Part shown: one piece after another, positions 1 to 6,454 of the stretch
How the letters are laid out: every line of letters starts with the position of its first letter
How positions within the stretch are numbered: position 1 is the first letter of the stretch
Assembly (NCBI GenBank): GCA_018712125.1
Contig: DVHM01000145.1
Location: 1-14,889 of the forward strand
Length of the DNA: 14,889 bases
Direction of reading: 5' to 3'
DNA from: Pullilachnospira_A gallistercoris
Lineage (GTDB): Bacteria; Bacillota; Clostridia; Lachnospirales; Lachnospiraceae
Made by a program: the position numbers and the translations under genes
The notes under the pieces: generated by a model
Seen by the model: the letters and a program-made list of their open reading frames with translations, nothing else
The model's database searches: none
Told to the model about the DNA's origin: nothing

Positions 1-171
1 ATGGTAACCCATTCCACCAAGGCGGCCAGCCATGCGGGCCGGGTGCTGTTTATCAAGGATGGCGAGCTGTTCCATCAGATTTACCGGGGAAATCACACCA
101 ATGAGCAGCAGTATCAGAGGATTTCCGATACGCTCACGCTGCTGGCGACAGGCGGTGATGTTCATGAATAG
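1..171 (+). CDS. ABC transporter ATP-binding protein, C-terminal fragment (BceA-like)
   Basis: Only the last 56 codons lie in the window; the frame is open from base 1 and ends at TAG 169-171. The fragment opens with MVTHS, the H-loop (switch) of an ABC ATPase, whose histidine contacts the ATP gamma phosphate. It continues with the usual end of the nucleotide-binding domain (AGRVLFIKDGEL), then about 30 residues of tail. The ATG at base 1 is an internal methionine, not a start. The next gene begins inside this one (ATG at 164, eight bases overlapping), so the two are translationally coupled. With a BceB-like permease as partner, this is most likely the ATPase of a peptide-antibiotic (bacitracin-type) exporter. 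Walker A, Walker B and signature motifs are outside the window, so the family assignment rests on the H-loop and the partner. Confidence 0.85.
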   Translation: MVTHSTKAASHAGRVLFIKDGELFHQIYRGNHTNEQQYQRISDTLTLLATGGDVHE

Positions 172-2164
172 AGGCTTTTTCCCAAAACTGGCGGCGGACA
201 ACATCCGCAAAAACGGAAAGGTTTATTTCCCTTACATTGTGACCTGCGTTGTGACAGTGGCGATTTTCTATATTGTAAAGTCTCTCTCCTTAAATCCGGG
301 GCTGGAGCGGATGGTGGGAGATCGGACGCTGATTTTTACCATGTTTCTGGGAAGCGTGATCGCGGGGCTTTTCGCTTTCATCTTCCTGTTTTACACCAAC
401 AGCTTTCTCATCAAGCGCAGGAAGAAGGAGTTTGGCGTCTTCAACATTCTGGGCATGGAAAAGCGTCATCTGGCCAGGACCCTGGCCTGGGAAAATCTTT
501 ATGTGACGCTGATCGCCCTGGGCGGAGGCCTTGTGCTGGGGATCGCGCTGGATAAGATCATGTATCTTGTGATCGGAAAAATTCTCGGTGCAGAGGTGCC
601 GTTGGGATTTTTCCTGTCGCCGGTGGCGGTGCTCTCCACTGTGGCGCTGTTCGCGGTTATCTTTTTTCTGATTTTCCTGCGGGCGGTCAGCCAGATTCAT
701 CTGTCCAATCCCATCGAGCTGCTGCGGGATGGCAGCGCCGGAGAGCGGGAGCCTAAGACCCGATGGCTGATGGCGGCGGCCGGGGCTGTCTGTGTGGGTT
801 ATGGCTACTATCTGGCCATCACAGTCAAAAATCCTCTGACCTCGGTGTTTATCTTTTTCGGGGCGGTGGTGCTGGTCATCATCGGCACATACCTTCTCTT
901 TACCGCGGGCAGCATCGCTCTTTTGAAGCTGCTGCGCCGGAATAAGAAATATTATTATCAGACCAGGCATTTTACCAGTGTGTCGGGCATGATTTACCGA
1001 ATGAAGCAGAATGCGGTGGGACTGGCGAATATCTGTATTCTGTCCACCATGGTGCTGGTCATGATCTCCTCCACCAGTTCCATGATGCTGGGGATGGAGG
1101 ATATTTTAAAGACCAGGTATCCCTACGATTTTGTGGTGTATTCCGACGAGGAGGATACGGCGGCAGCCGACGAGCTCTTTGACGCAGTAAGGGATCTGCA
1201 GGAGCAGGAGCAGCTTCCGGTTACAGAGGAGTGCTGCTATTCCTATCTGCCCTTTGCGGCGGTGCGTCAGGGGGACACTTTCCTGGTGGACAGTCAGACG
1301 TCCGGTTCTCTCACAGAGATCATGGATTCCATCAACAACCTGATTTTTGTCACGCTGGATGACTACAATGCGGTCATGGGAACGGATGAGACCCTGGGGG
1401 AGGACGAGATTCTGCTCTACTCCAACCGGGATCCCTATGAGGAGCCTGTGCTGAAGATTTTTGACAGAGAATACAGGATCAAGAGGCATCTGGACACCTT
1501 TCTGGGAAACGGGATCATCGCGGCCAACGCGGCCAGCAGCCAGTTTATCGTCGTGCGGGATTCGGCGCAGATAGAGGAAATGGAACAGAAGCAAAGGGAG
1601 GCTCTGGGAGATATCGCGAATGGCATGCGGCATTTCTATGGATTTGACACCTCGGCAGGGGAAGAGGAGCAGAAAGCCTTCTATCAGACCATGACAGCGT
1701 TGGTGGAAAGCCGGGGACTTTCCGCGCCCGCTACACTGGAGAGCCGGGCGGAGGCCCGGACCAGTTTTATGGGAATGTACGGCGGATTTTTCTTCATCGG
1801 CATTTTCCTGGGAGCGCTGTTTATCATGGCGACGGTTCTGATCATCTATTATAAACAGATATCCGAGGGATATGAGGATCGGGAGCGCTTTGTCATCATG
1901 CAGAAGGTGGGTATGAGCCGCCAGGAGGTCAAGGAAGCGATCCGCTCCCAGGTGCTCACGGTATTTTTCCTTCCGCTGATCGCGGCGGGGATCCATGTGG
2001 CGGCTGCGTTCCCGCTGATAAAGAGTATTCTGGAAGTGATGAATCTGAGCAACACCGGGCTCTATGTAGTCTGCACGGTGGTCTGTTTTCTGGTGTTCGC
2101 CGCCATGTATGTGCTGATTTATCTGTTGACGGCGCGGACTTACTATCGGATTGTCCGAAGATGA
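164..2164 (+). CDS. BceB-like FtsX-family ABC transporter permease
   Basis: A 666-residue membrane protein of the MacB/FtsX permease class. The layout matches the BceB subfamily: about ten hydrophobic segments (around residues 22-42, 57-78, 112-138, 152-175, 202-221, 227-250, 286-309, 541-563, 597-620, 632-656) and one large extracytoplasmic domain of about 220 residues (about 313-535) between segments 7 and 8. In known BceAB systems this domain helps sense peptide antibiotics, and the transporter also signals through a partner histidine kinase. FtsX-like pieces are visible as RRKKEFGVFNILGM (85-98) and a matching RFVIMQKVGMSRQEV near 575-589. Start chosen at ATG 164: an AGGCGG Shine-Dalgarno at 150-155 sits eight bases upstream, inside the end of the ATPase gene. 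A longer in-frame reading from 32 lies within the ATPase and is not the start. The stop is 12 bases from the convergent TetR gene. Ligand unknown; any kinase/regulator pair would be left of the window. Confidence 0.93.
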   Translation: MNRGFFPKLAADNIRKNGKVYFPYIVTCVVTVAIFYIVKSLSLNPGLERMVGDRTLIFTMFLGSVIAGLFAFIFLFYTNSFLIKRRKKEFGVFNILGMEKRHLARTLAWENLYVTLIALGGGLVLGIALDKIMYLVIGKILGAEVPLGFFLSPVAVLSTVALFAVIFFLIFLRAVSQIHLSNPIELLRDGSAGEREPKTRWLMAAAGAVCVGYGYYLAITVKNPLTSVFIFFGAVVLVIIGTYLLFTAGSIALLKLLRRNKKYYYQTRHFTSVSGMIYRMKQNAVGLANICILSTMVLVMISSTSSMMLGMEDILKTRYPYDFVVYSDEEDTAAADELFDAVRDLQEQEQLPVTEECCYSYLPFAAVRQGDTFLVDSQTSGSLTEIMDSINNLIFVTLDDYNAVMGTDETLGEDEILLYSNRDPYEEPVLKIFDREYRIKRHLDTFLGNGIIAANAASSQFIVVRDSAQIEEMEQKQREALGDIANGMRHFYGFDTSAGEEEQKAFYQTMTALVESRGLSAPATLESRAEARTSFMGMYGGFFFIGIFLGALFIMATVLIIYYKQISEGYEDRERFVIMQKVGMSRQEVKEAIRSQVLTVFFLPLIAAGIHVAAAFPLIKSILEVMNLSNTGLYVVCTVVCFLVFAAMYVLIYLLTARTYYRIVRR

Positions 2165-2176
2165 CCATACCGCGAT

Positions 2177-2737
2177 CTACAGCCGCTGGGTAGTGTGATA
2201 CTCCCTGCGGATGATGTCCGCCATCTCCTCCGGGGATTCTGTGCAGCCGTGGTTCAGCCATACCCGGGTAATCTCTCCCACGCCGGCGGTAAAGAAGGCG
2301 AGATGATAGTTGATGCCGCCGGAGGAGTAGAAATCCAGATGCCGGCTGGCCCGGTCGATGGAGCTGGAGAGGGGTTCCCGGGTCAAAAGATTTAAGGCGC
2401 CGAAGGAGACGTGACCGGCCAGATAGGCTCGGTAAAAATCCTGATGGCGGAGTACGAAGCGGAACAGTTCGCAGAAGATATCGTTGATCTTCTCCCTGCT
2501 TTCCAGTCTCCGGCACAAGATTTCCCACAATTCCGCGGTGAGATCCCCCTCTATTTTTTCCAGAAGATCGTATACATCGAGATAATATTTGTAAAAGGTC
2601 GTGCGGTTGATGCCGGCCTTTTCGCATATGGAGCGGACGGATATTTTTTTGAGATCCTGCTCTTTTAGAAGGGCGAGGAAGGCGTTTTGAATCAGCTCCC
2701 GCGAGAGCTGTGAACGGCGGTTGTTTTTGATGTTCAA
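2177..2737 (-). CDS. TetR/AcrR family transcriptional regulator
   Basis: A 186-residue repressor-type regulator. The N-terminal helix-turn-helix is clear: a helix at about 10-25, then VRSICEKAGINRTTFYKYY at about 34-52, the standard TetR recognition helix. The C-terminal ligand domain is all-helical and ends in a WLNHG...SPEEMADII pattern (about 160-176) seen in DhaS-like TetR proteins. Start: I chose TTG at 2737, because AAGGAG (complement of 2746-2751) lies eight bases upstream and a minus-strand TATAAT at 2766-2771 predicts transcription starting near 2759. Upstream in-frame starts (ATG at 2767, TTG at 2785) would lie before the transcript begins. The gene diverges from the VOC/SDR operon, and an inverted repeat lies between the promoters, so it probably controls that operon and itself. 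The effector is unknown. It is convergent with the BceB permease with only 12 bases between. Confidence 0.93.
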   Translation of the reverse strand: MNIKNNRRSQLSRELIQNAFLALLKEQDLKKISVRSICEKAGINRTTFYKYYLDVYDLLEKIEGDLTAELWEILCRRLESREKINDIFCELFRFVLRHQDFYRAYLAGHVSFGALNLLTREPLSSSIDRASRHLDFYSSGGINYHLAFFTAGVGEITRVWLNHGCTESPEEMADIIRREYHTTQRL

Positions 2738-2745
2738 AGTATGTT

Positions 2746-2751
2746 CTCCTT
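2746..2751 (-). promoter_or_regulatory. Ribosome binding site deciding the TTG start of the TetR gene
   Basis: The minus strand reads AAGGAG here, eight bases before TTG 2737. No comparable site precedes the upstream in-frame ATG (2767) or TTG (2785), so the shorter protein is preferred. Confidence 0.75.
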
Positions 2752-2765
2752 TTCCTTTCAGACGC

Positions 2766-2771
2766 ATTATA
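2766..2771 (-). promoter_or_regulatory. Predicted -10 element of the TetR gene
   Basis: The minus strand reads a perfect TATAAT. No good -35 is found at 16-18 bases spacing. The predicted leader is about 22 bases and contains the AAGGAG site. The element touches the left end of the inverted repeat at 2771-2798, which fits autorepression. Confidence 0.5.
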
Positions 2772-2798
2772 TCGACAATATGCAAAAGGATTGTTGAT
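2771..2798. promoter_or_regulatory. Candidate TetR operator (inverted repeat between divergent promoters)
   Basis: ATCGACAAT (2771-2779), ten bases, then ATTGTTGAT (2790-2798): nine-base arms with one mismatch. The repeat fills the gap between the minus-strand -10 (2766-2771) and the plus-strand -35 (2798-2803), so a bound dimer could block both transcripts. Size and symmetry suit a TetR dimer. Binding by the adjacent TetR protein is inferred. Confidence 0.6.
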
Positions 2799-2826
2799 TG
2801 CGCACGATTTTTTCTGAACTTATAAT
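2798..2826 (+). promoter_or_regulatory. Predicted promoter of the VOC/SDR operon
   Basis: TTGCGC (2798-2803), 17-base spacer, perfect TATAAT (2821-2826). Transcription would start near 2833, leaving a leader of about 127 bases before the ATG at 2960. The -35 abuts the right arm of the candidate operator. Confidence 0.6.
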
Positions 2827-2882
2827 AAGTGTATCACGAAGGCAGGAAAAATGCCAACAAAAGCCCGCAGATCAGAGGGTAT

Positions 2883-2926
2883 CGACAGAGCAATGCCGAC
2901 AGAGAGATATCAGGCAAAGAGATATC
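2883..2926 (+). repeat. Short direct repeats in the VOC leader
   Basis: CGACAGAG occurs at 2883-2890 and 2897-2904 (14-base period), and AGAGATATC at 2903-2911 and 2918-2926 (15-base period). They lie in the untranslated leader, between the predicted transcription start and the ribosome binding site. No function is evident; they may be slippage products or a repeated protein or RNA site. Confidence 0.45.
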
Positions 2927-2959
2927 GCTGAAGAGATGCGGGGAGAAGGAGGAGAGAAA

Positions 2960-3451
2960 ATGGCAGAGCAAACAGGGAGAGAACCCTTGACGGAGGGCGT
3001 GTTTCAGGTAGGCGTCATGGTCAGTGACGTGGAGGAATGTCTGAAGCTGTTTTGTGACACATTGGGGATGAAGGTTGTCTTTGACGCCCGAAATCAGGTT
3101 CAGCCGGCAAAGGGGCTGTCCGGGGTGGAATATCAGGTTATGAACTGCCTGATGCTTCACGGCGAGGGCGGTGTGGACCTGGAGATCCATCAGTATGTAG
3201 ATCCGCCCGCAAAACCCCATCCGCCCTTAAACCACAACGATATCGGTTCCATGCATTTCATGCTGCGGGTTCACGATATCTATCAGGTGGCCGAGAAAGT
3301 ACAGGAGCTGGGATATGAGCTGATGAATCCGATTGTGGAGAGCGAGCACATTCCGGGATTCAAGTTTACCTATTTCCGGGGACCGGACGGCATGATGGTG
3401 GAGCTGCATGAGGGAAAAGTCGAGATGCCGGAGGAGATGAAGCAGAAATGA
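2960..3451 (+). CDS. VOC (glyoxalase/dioxygenase-fold) family protein
   Basis: A 163-residue vicinal-oxygen-chelate protein with two beta-alpha-beta-beta-beta halves. The first half starts at FQVGVMVSDVEECLKLF (15-31); the second at GSMHFMLRVHDI (96-107). Four residues fall where VOC enzymes hold their metal: Gln16, Glu75 (in VDLEIHQY), His99 and Glu148 (in GMMVELHEG). This resembles the Gln/Glu/His/Glu set of human glyoxalase I. The protein may be an isomerase, epimerase, lyase or dioxygenase; the substrate cannot be read from sequence. Start: ATG 2960, with AAGGAGG at 2946-2952 seven bases upstream. An in-frame extension back to 2798 overlaps the promoter and is low-complexity, so I rejected it. 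The gene overlaps the following dehydrogenase by ATGA (3448-3451). Co-transcription with the dehydrogenase and control by a divergent TetR suggest a substrate-inducible two-step catabolic or detoxifying pathway (inference). Confidence 0.88.
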   Translation: MAEQTGREPLTEGVFQVGVMVSDVEECLKLFCDTLGMKVVFDARNQVQPAKGLSGVEYQVMNCLMLHGEGGVDLEIHQYVDPPAKPHPPLNHNDIGSMHFMLRVHDIYQVAEKVQELGYELMNPIVESEHIPGFKFTYFRGPDGMMVELHEGKVEMPEEMKQK

Positions 3452-4215
3452 GAGAGATGAGAGCGTTTGATTTAACCGGGCGCACGGCTCTGATTACCGG
3501 CGGCGGATCGGGGATCGGTAAGGGATGCGCGAAGATTCTGGCGGATGCCGGCGCCAATGTGTTTGTGATCGGCCGGCGGGAGAGCAAACTTCAGGAAGTG
3601 TGTGAGGAAATTCAGGGACAGGACGGAATCTGCGATTATTACGCGGCGGATCTCTCCCGGGAGGAGAACTGTGAGGCCATGGTGCAGGCCTGCGTGAAGC
3701 GGTTCGGCCGTCTGGATATCCTCATCAACAGCGCGGGTTCCAGAGGCGCTCACGGAACGCTGGAGGAAGAGTTTTCCGCGGAAAATCTGAGAGATGTGAT
3801 GGATGTGGATTTCAATTCCACCTTCTGGGCCATCAAGTACGCTTATCCGGAGTGCCAGAAGAACGGTGTGGGATCCATCATCAATATCGCCTCCCTGGCG
3901 GCGCTGTCCGCCCGGGGGCCCATCGTCTACACCGCGGCGAAGGGGGCAGTCCGCAGCGTGTCAAAGATTCTCGCGAAGCGGTTCGGTCCGCTGGGAATAA
4001 GGGTTAATACCATTTATCCGGGGTTTATCGTCACGGAGATGACCGAAAAGATCCATGAGATGCCCGAGCAGGAGAAGCGGATGCGGGATGAATCTCCGCT
4101 GGGACTTCTGGGCGAGGTGGAGGATATCGGCTACTGCGCTCTGTATCTGGCCTCCGACGCGGCGAAATTCGTTACCGGGCAGGATTTTGTGATCGACGGC
4201 GGAGCCACCTGCTAA
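3448..4215 (+). CDS. Short-chain dehydrogenase/reductase (SDR), classical type
   Basis: A 255-residue NAD(P)-dependent oxidoreductase of normal classical-SDR length. Visible motifs: the TGGGSGIG cofactor loop at 17-24, the NAG-type motif as NSAG at 94-97, catalytic Ser149, Tyr161 and Lys165 (YTAAK), and the PG motif at 191-192. IGRR at 41-44 after the second beta strand puts two arginines where NADP-preferring SDRs often bind the 2' phosphate, so NADP(H) is plausible but not certain. Start ATG 3448 overlaps the VOC stop by four bases (ATGA), giving translational coupling; ATG 3457 is a possible alternative. The substrate is unknown. SDRs of this type act on sugar acids, polyols, steroids, bile acids and 3-oxoacyl groups, and nothing visible separates these. 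The VOC partner makes a two-step oxidation and isomerisation or cleavage likely. Confidence 0.93.
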   Translation: MREMRAFDLTGRTALITGGGSGIGKGCAKILADAGANVFVIGRRESKLQEVCEEIQGQDGICDYYAADLSREENCEAMVQACVKRFGRLDILINSAGSRGAHGTLEEEFSAENLRDVMDVDFNSTFWAIKYAYPECQKNGVGSIINIASLAALSARGPIVYTAAKGAVRSVSKILAKRFGPLGIRVNTIYPGFIVTEMTEKIHEMPEQEKRMRDESPLGLLGEVEDIGYCALYLASDAAKFVTGQDFVIDGGATC

Positions 4216-4225
4216 AAGATAAAAG

Positions 4226-4254
4226 TTCCGTTTTCGGCTGAAAAGGGATATAAT
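4226..4254 (+). promoter_or_regulatory. Possible promoter of the DNA glycosylase gene
   Basis: A perfect TATAAT at 4249-4254 lies 35 bases after the dehydrogenase stop. The hexamer 17 bases upstream is TTCCGT (4226-4231), a weak -35. Transcription would start near 4261, just before the hairpin at 4267-4300. No terminator separates the gene from the dehydrogenase, so readthrough is also possible. Confidence 0.4.
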
Positions 4255-4266
4255 GGTGTGGAAATA

Positions 4267-4300
4267 TGCGGGGCGGTGTCATGAAGAACGCGGCCCCGCA
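4267..4300 (+). other. GC-rich leader hairpin upstream of the DNA glycosylase
   Basis: TGCGGGGC (4267-4274) and GCCCCGCA (4293-4300) form a perfect 8-bp stem with an 18-base loop. No T-run follows, so it is not an intrinsic terminator. It would sit near the 5' end of a transcript from the TATAAT at 4249 and ends 16 bases before the ribosome binding site. The function is unknown. Confidence 0.5.
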
Positions 4301-4331
4301 AATCCGTATACAAGTAAGAGGAGAACGGTAT

Positions 4332-4838
4332 ATGACACACCAGACGGATCAACAGCGGGCGTATCATCTGATCGAACCGGTATATAATGAGGACTCGAAG
4401 ATTCTGATTCTCGGGTCCTTTCCTTCCGTAAAGTCCCGGGAGGCCATGTTCTTTTACCATCATCCCCAGAATCGGTTCTGGAAGGTTCTCTCCGGCCTCT
4501 TTGGGGAGGAGACGCCTGAGACCATTCCGGAACGGAAGCAGTTTTTGCTGGGCCACAATATCGCCCTGTGGGATGTGATTGCCAGCTGCGAGATTACCGG
4601 TTCCAGCGACAGCAGTATCCGAAACGTGGAGGTCAATGACCTCGGGGGGCTTCTGAAAAAGACAGATGTCCGTCATATTTACACCAACGGCGGTCTGGCG
4701 GACAGGCTCTATCATCGATATTTTGATGATAAAATTTCCCTGCCCGTCACGAAACTTCCATCCACCTCTCCCGCCAATGCCGCCTACTCCCTCCAGCGGC
4801 TGCTGGAGTGCTGGCAGGTAATCAGGGAGGAAGTGTAA
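4332..4838 (+). CDS. DNA-deoxyinosine (hypoxanthine-DNA) glycosylase, uracil-DNA glycosylase superfamily
   Basis: A 168-residue protein of the UDG superfamily. ILILGSFPSVKSREA (24-38) is the motif-1 region; it lacks the Asp or Asn that activates water in the classical UDG and MUG families. Next come YHHPQNRFWKVL (42-53), ALWDVI (78-83) and a late KLPSTSPANAAYS (141-153) matching motif 2. This GSFPS / HPxNxFW / SPANA pattern is that of family 6 glycosylases, which remove hypoxanthine from deaminated adenine in base excision repair in the cytoplasm. Start: ATG 4332, preceded by AGAGGAG at 4317-4323 with eight bases spacing. In-frame ATGs at 4266 and 4281 lack a good site, and 4281 falls in the hairpin loop. 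The gene appears to stand alone and probably has a housekeeping repair role. Substrate preference is inferred from family pattern only. Confidence 0.87.
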   Translation: MTHQTDQQRAYHLIEPVYNEDSKILILGSFPSVKSREAMFFYHHPQNRFWKVLSGLFGEETPETIPERKQFLLGHNIALWDVIASCEITGSSDSSIRNVEVNDLGGLLKKTDVRHIYTNGGLADRLYHRYFDDKISLPVTKLPSTSPANAAYSLQRLLECWQVIREEV

Positions 4839-4894
4839 ACGTTTTTGAAAAGAACAAAGATATACGCGTAAGATGTACGATACCATACTTTTCC

Positions 4895-4923
4895 TTGGCA
4901 GGATAAATTTACAATGCTATAAT
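4895..4923 (+). promoter_or_regulatory. Strong extended -10 promoter of the sugar transferase
   Basis: TTGGCA (4895-4900), exactly 17 bases, TATAAT (4918-4923), with TGC directly before the -10 (extended -10). Transcription would start near 4930, 44 bases before the ATG. This is one of the two best promoters in the window. Confidence 0.8.
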
Positions 4924-4973
4924 GGGAAAGAATAGTGAAAGGGGAGTATCCTTTATAAGGAGGTATTCTGCTT

Positions 4974-6428
4974 ATGTATCGAAGAGGGCCGAAGGGGTGG
5001 CTCAAGCATCTTGACTTTATTCTGCTGGATCTTCTGAGTTTGCAGGCGGCGTTTGGACTTGCCTATATCATACGATTTGTGGAGAAGGATCCCTATGCGG
5101 ATCCCCGTTTGTATCAGGCCATGGCGATCGTTCTTCTGCTGGCCGATATCGTGGCGCTGTTTTTCTTTAACACGCTGAAAAACGTGTTAAAGCGGGGATG
5201 GTTGCAGGAATTTCTCATAACGGTGCGCCAGGCGATTCTGGTGGAACTTCTGGCTACGCTGTATCTGTTCTCTGTGCAGAGGGGTTATGATTTTTCGCGT
5301 ATCGTCATGTTCCTGACGGGATTTTTGTACTTTATCATTTCCTATGCCATTCGCCTGATCTGGAAAGTGGTGCTGCGGAAAATTCACGCCTCACTTCCGG
5401 GCAAGGCGATGCTTCTGGTAACCACAGAGGCGCAGGCTTATGAGGCTCTGGCAAATGTTCAGATCCGTAATTATGAGACGTACCGCATTGTGGGATTTGT
5501 CATTACGGACAAGGACTTGGTAGGAGCGTCCATCGGAGGTATACCGGTGGTGGCGACTATGGATGGTGTGGCGGATTATGTCTGTCGGGAATGGGTAGAT
5601 GAGATTTTTCTCGCACCACCGCAATACGCGCCTTATCCGGCAGATTTTGTAGACCGGCTGATTCTGACCGGTGTCACGGTGCATCAGAATCTGGTGGTGG
5701 GCGGCAGCCGGAGGGGGCGCAAGCAGATCATTGAGAAAGTGGGAAATTACCTTGTCCTGACCACCAGCATGAACTTTTCCACCACCGTGCAGGCTTTCCT
5801 CAAGCGAAGTATGGATATTGTCGGCGGGCTCGTCGGCTGCCTGCTGACCGGCATCATTTTCGTGTTTGTGGCGCCGATGATTTACCATGCCTCTCCGGGG
5901 CCGATTTTCTTTGTCCAGGAGCGGGTTGGAAGAAACGGCAAGCGCTTTAAGATGTACAAGTTCCGCAGCATGTATCTGGACGCGGAGGAGCGAAAGAAAA
6001 ATCTTCTGGATCAGAATCAGGTCGAGGACGGCATGATGTTCAAGATGGATTTTGATCCCCGGGTAATCGGCAATGAGATTTTGCCCGATGGGCAGAAGAA
6101 GACCGGAATCGGAGATTTTATCCGAAAGAGAAGTTTGGACGAGTTTCCCCAGTTCTTCAACGTGCTGAAAGGGGACATGTCTCTGGTAGGAACCAGGCCG
6201 CCCACCATGGATGAGTGGGAGAAGTACGAGTTTCATCACCGCGCCCGTCTTGCGATCCGGCCGGGAATTACCGGCATGTGGCAGGTCAGCGGTCGAAGCG
6301 ATATCGTGGACTTTGAGGAGATCGTCCGCCTGGATACCCAGTACATCAATGACTGGAGTCTGGGATTGGATATAAAAATACTTTTAAAAACGATTGTGGT
6401 GGTACTGAAAAAAGACGGCTCCAGATAG
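4974..6428 (+). CDS. Polyprenyl-phosphate sugar-1-phosphate transferase (WbaP/CpsE-like)
   Basis: A 484-residue membrane enzyme that transfers a sugar-1-phosphate from a nucleotide sugar to undecaprenyl phosphate, the first step of exopolysaccharide, capsule or glycan assembly. Order: four hydrophobic segments (about 12-34, 49-66, 84-101, 109-130), a Rossmann-like cytoplasmic domain (about 142-240), then the PglC-type catalytic domain. The latter shows KRSMDIVGG (277-285), a membrane helix at about 282-304 broken by Pro301, KMYKFRSM (326-333), the SLDEFPQ segment with the Asp389-Glu390 dyad used for catalysis in PglC, GTRPP (406-410) and RPGITGMWQVSGRS (429-442). AAGGAGG at 4957-4963 precedes the ATG by ten bases. 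It has its own promoter and a terminator overlapping its stop, so it is transcribed alone, unusual for a gene normally found in a polysaccharide cluster. The sugar (glucose, galactose or other) is not predictable here. Confidence 0.94.
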   Translation: MYRRGPKGWLKHLDFILLDLLSLQAAFGLAYIIRFVEKDPYADPRLYQAMAIVLLLADIVALFFFNTLKNVLKRGWLQEFLITVRQAILVELLATLYLFSVQRGYDFSRIVMFLTGFLYFIISYAIRLIWKVVLRKIHASLPGKAMLLVTTEAQAYEALANVQIRNYETYRIVGFVITDKDLVGASIGGIPVVATMDGVADYVCREWVDEIFLAPPQYAPYPADFVDRLILTGVTVHQNLVVGGSRRGRKQIIEKVGNYLVLTTSMNFSTTVQAFLKRSMDIVGGLVGCLLTGIIFVFVAPMIYHASPGPIFFVQERVGRNGKRFKMYKFRSMYLDAEERKKNLLDQNQVEDGMMFKMDFDPRVIGNEILPDGQKKTGIGDFIRKRSLDEFPQFFNVLKGDMSLVGTRPPTMDEWEKYEFHHRARLAIRPGITGMWQVSGRSDIVDFEEIVRLDTQYINDWSLGLDIKILLKTIVVVLKKDGSR

Positions 6429-6440
6429 GGGCCGTCTTTT
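6410..6440. terminator. Bidirectional intrinsic terminator between convergent genes
   Basis: AAAAGACGGCTCC (6410-6422), loop AGATA, then GGGGCCGTCTTTT (6428-6440): a 13-bp stem including one G-T pair. The A-run on the left and T-run on the right let it work in both directions. It contains the sugar transferase stop (TAG 6426-6428) and ends 14 bases before the stop of the convergent glycoside hydrolase. Confidence 0.88.
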
Positions 6441-6454
6441 CCGGAATCAAGGAT

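Noticed and set aside
32..163. Upstream extension of the BceB permease to base 32
   Set aside because: This stretch is the ABC ATPase tail in another frame; the permease homology begins at MNRGFFPKLA (ATG 164).
2798..2959. N-terminal extension of the VOC protein to a start at 2798
   Set aside because: It overlaps the predicted -35 and -10 elements and the leader repeats, reads as low-complexity polar sequence, and has no ribosome binding site, whereas ATG 2960 has AAGGAGG seven bases upstream.
4267..4300. Intrinsic terminator after the VOC/SDR operon
   Set aside because: The hairpin is followed by AATCCGTATA, not a T-run, and it lies downstream of a TATAAT for the next gene.
4945..4968. Hairpin hiding the sugar transferase ribosome binding site
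   Set aside because: Only CCTT-TAT-AAGG pairs (four base pairs), too weak to call a regulatory structure.
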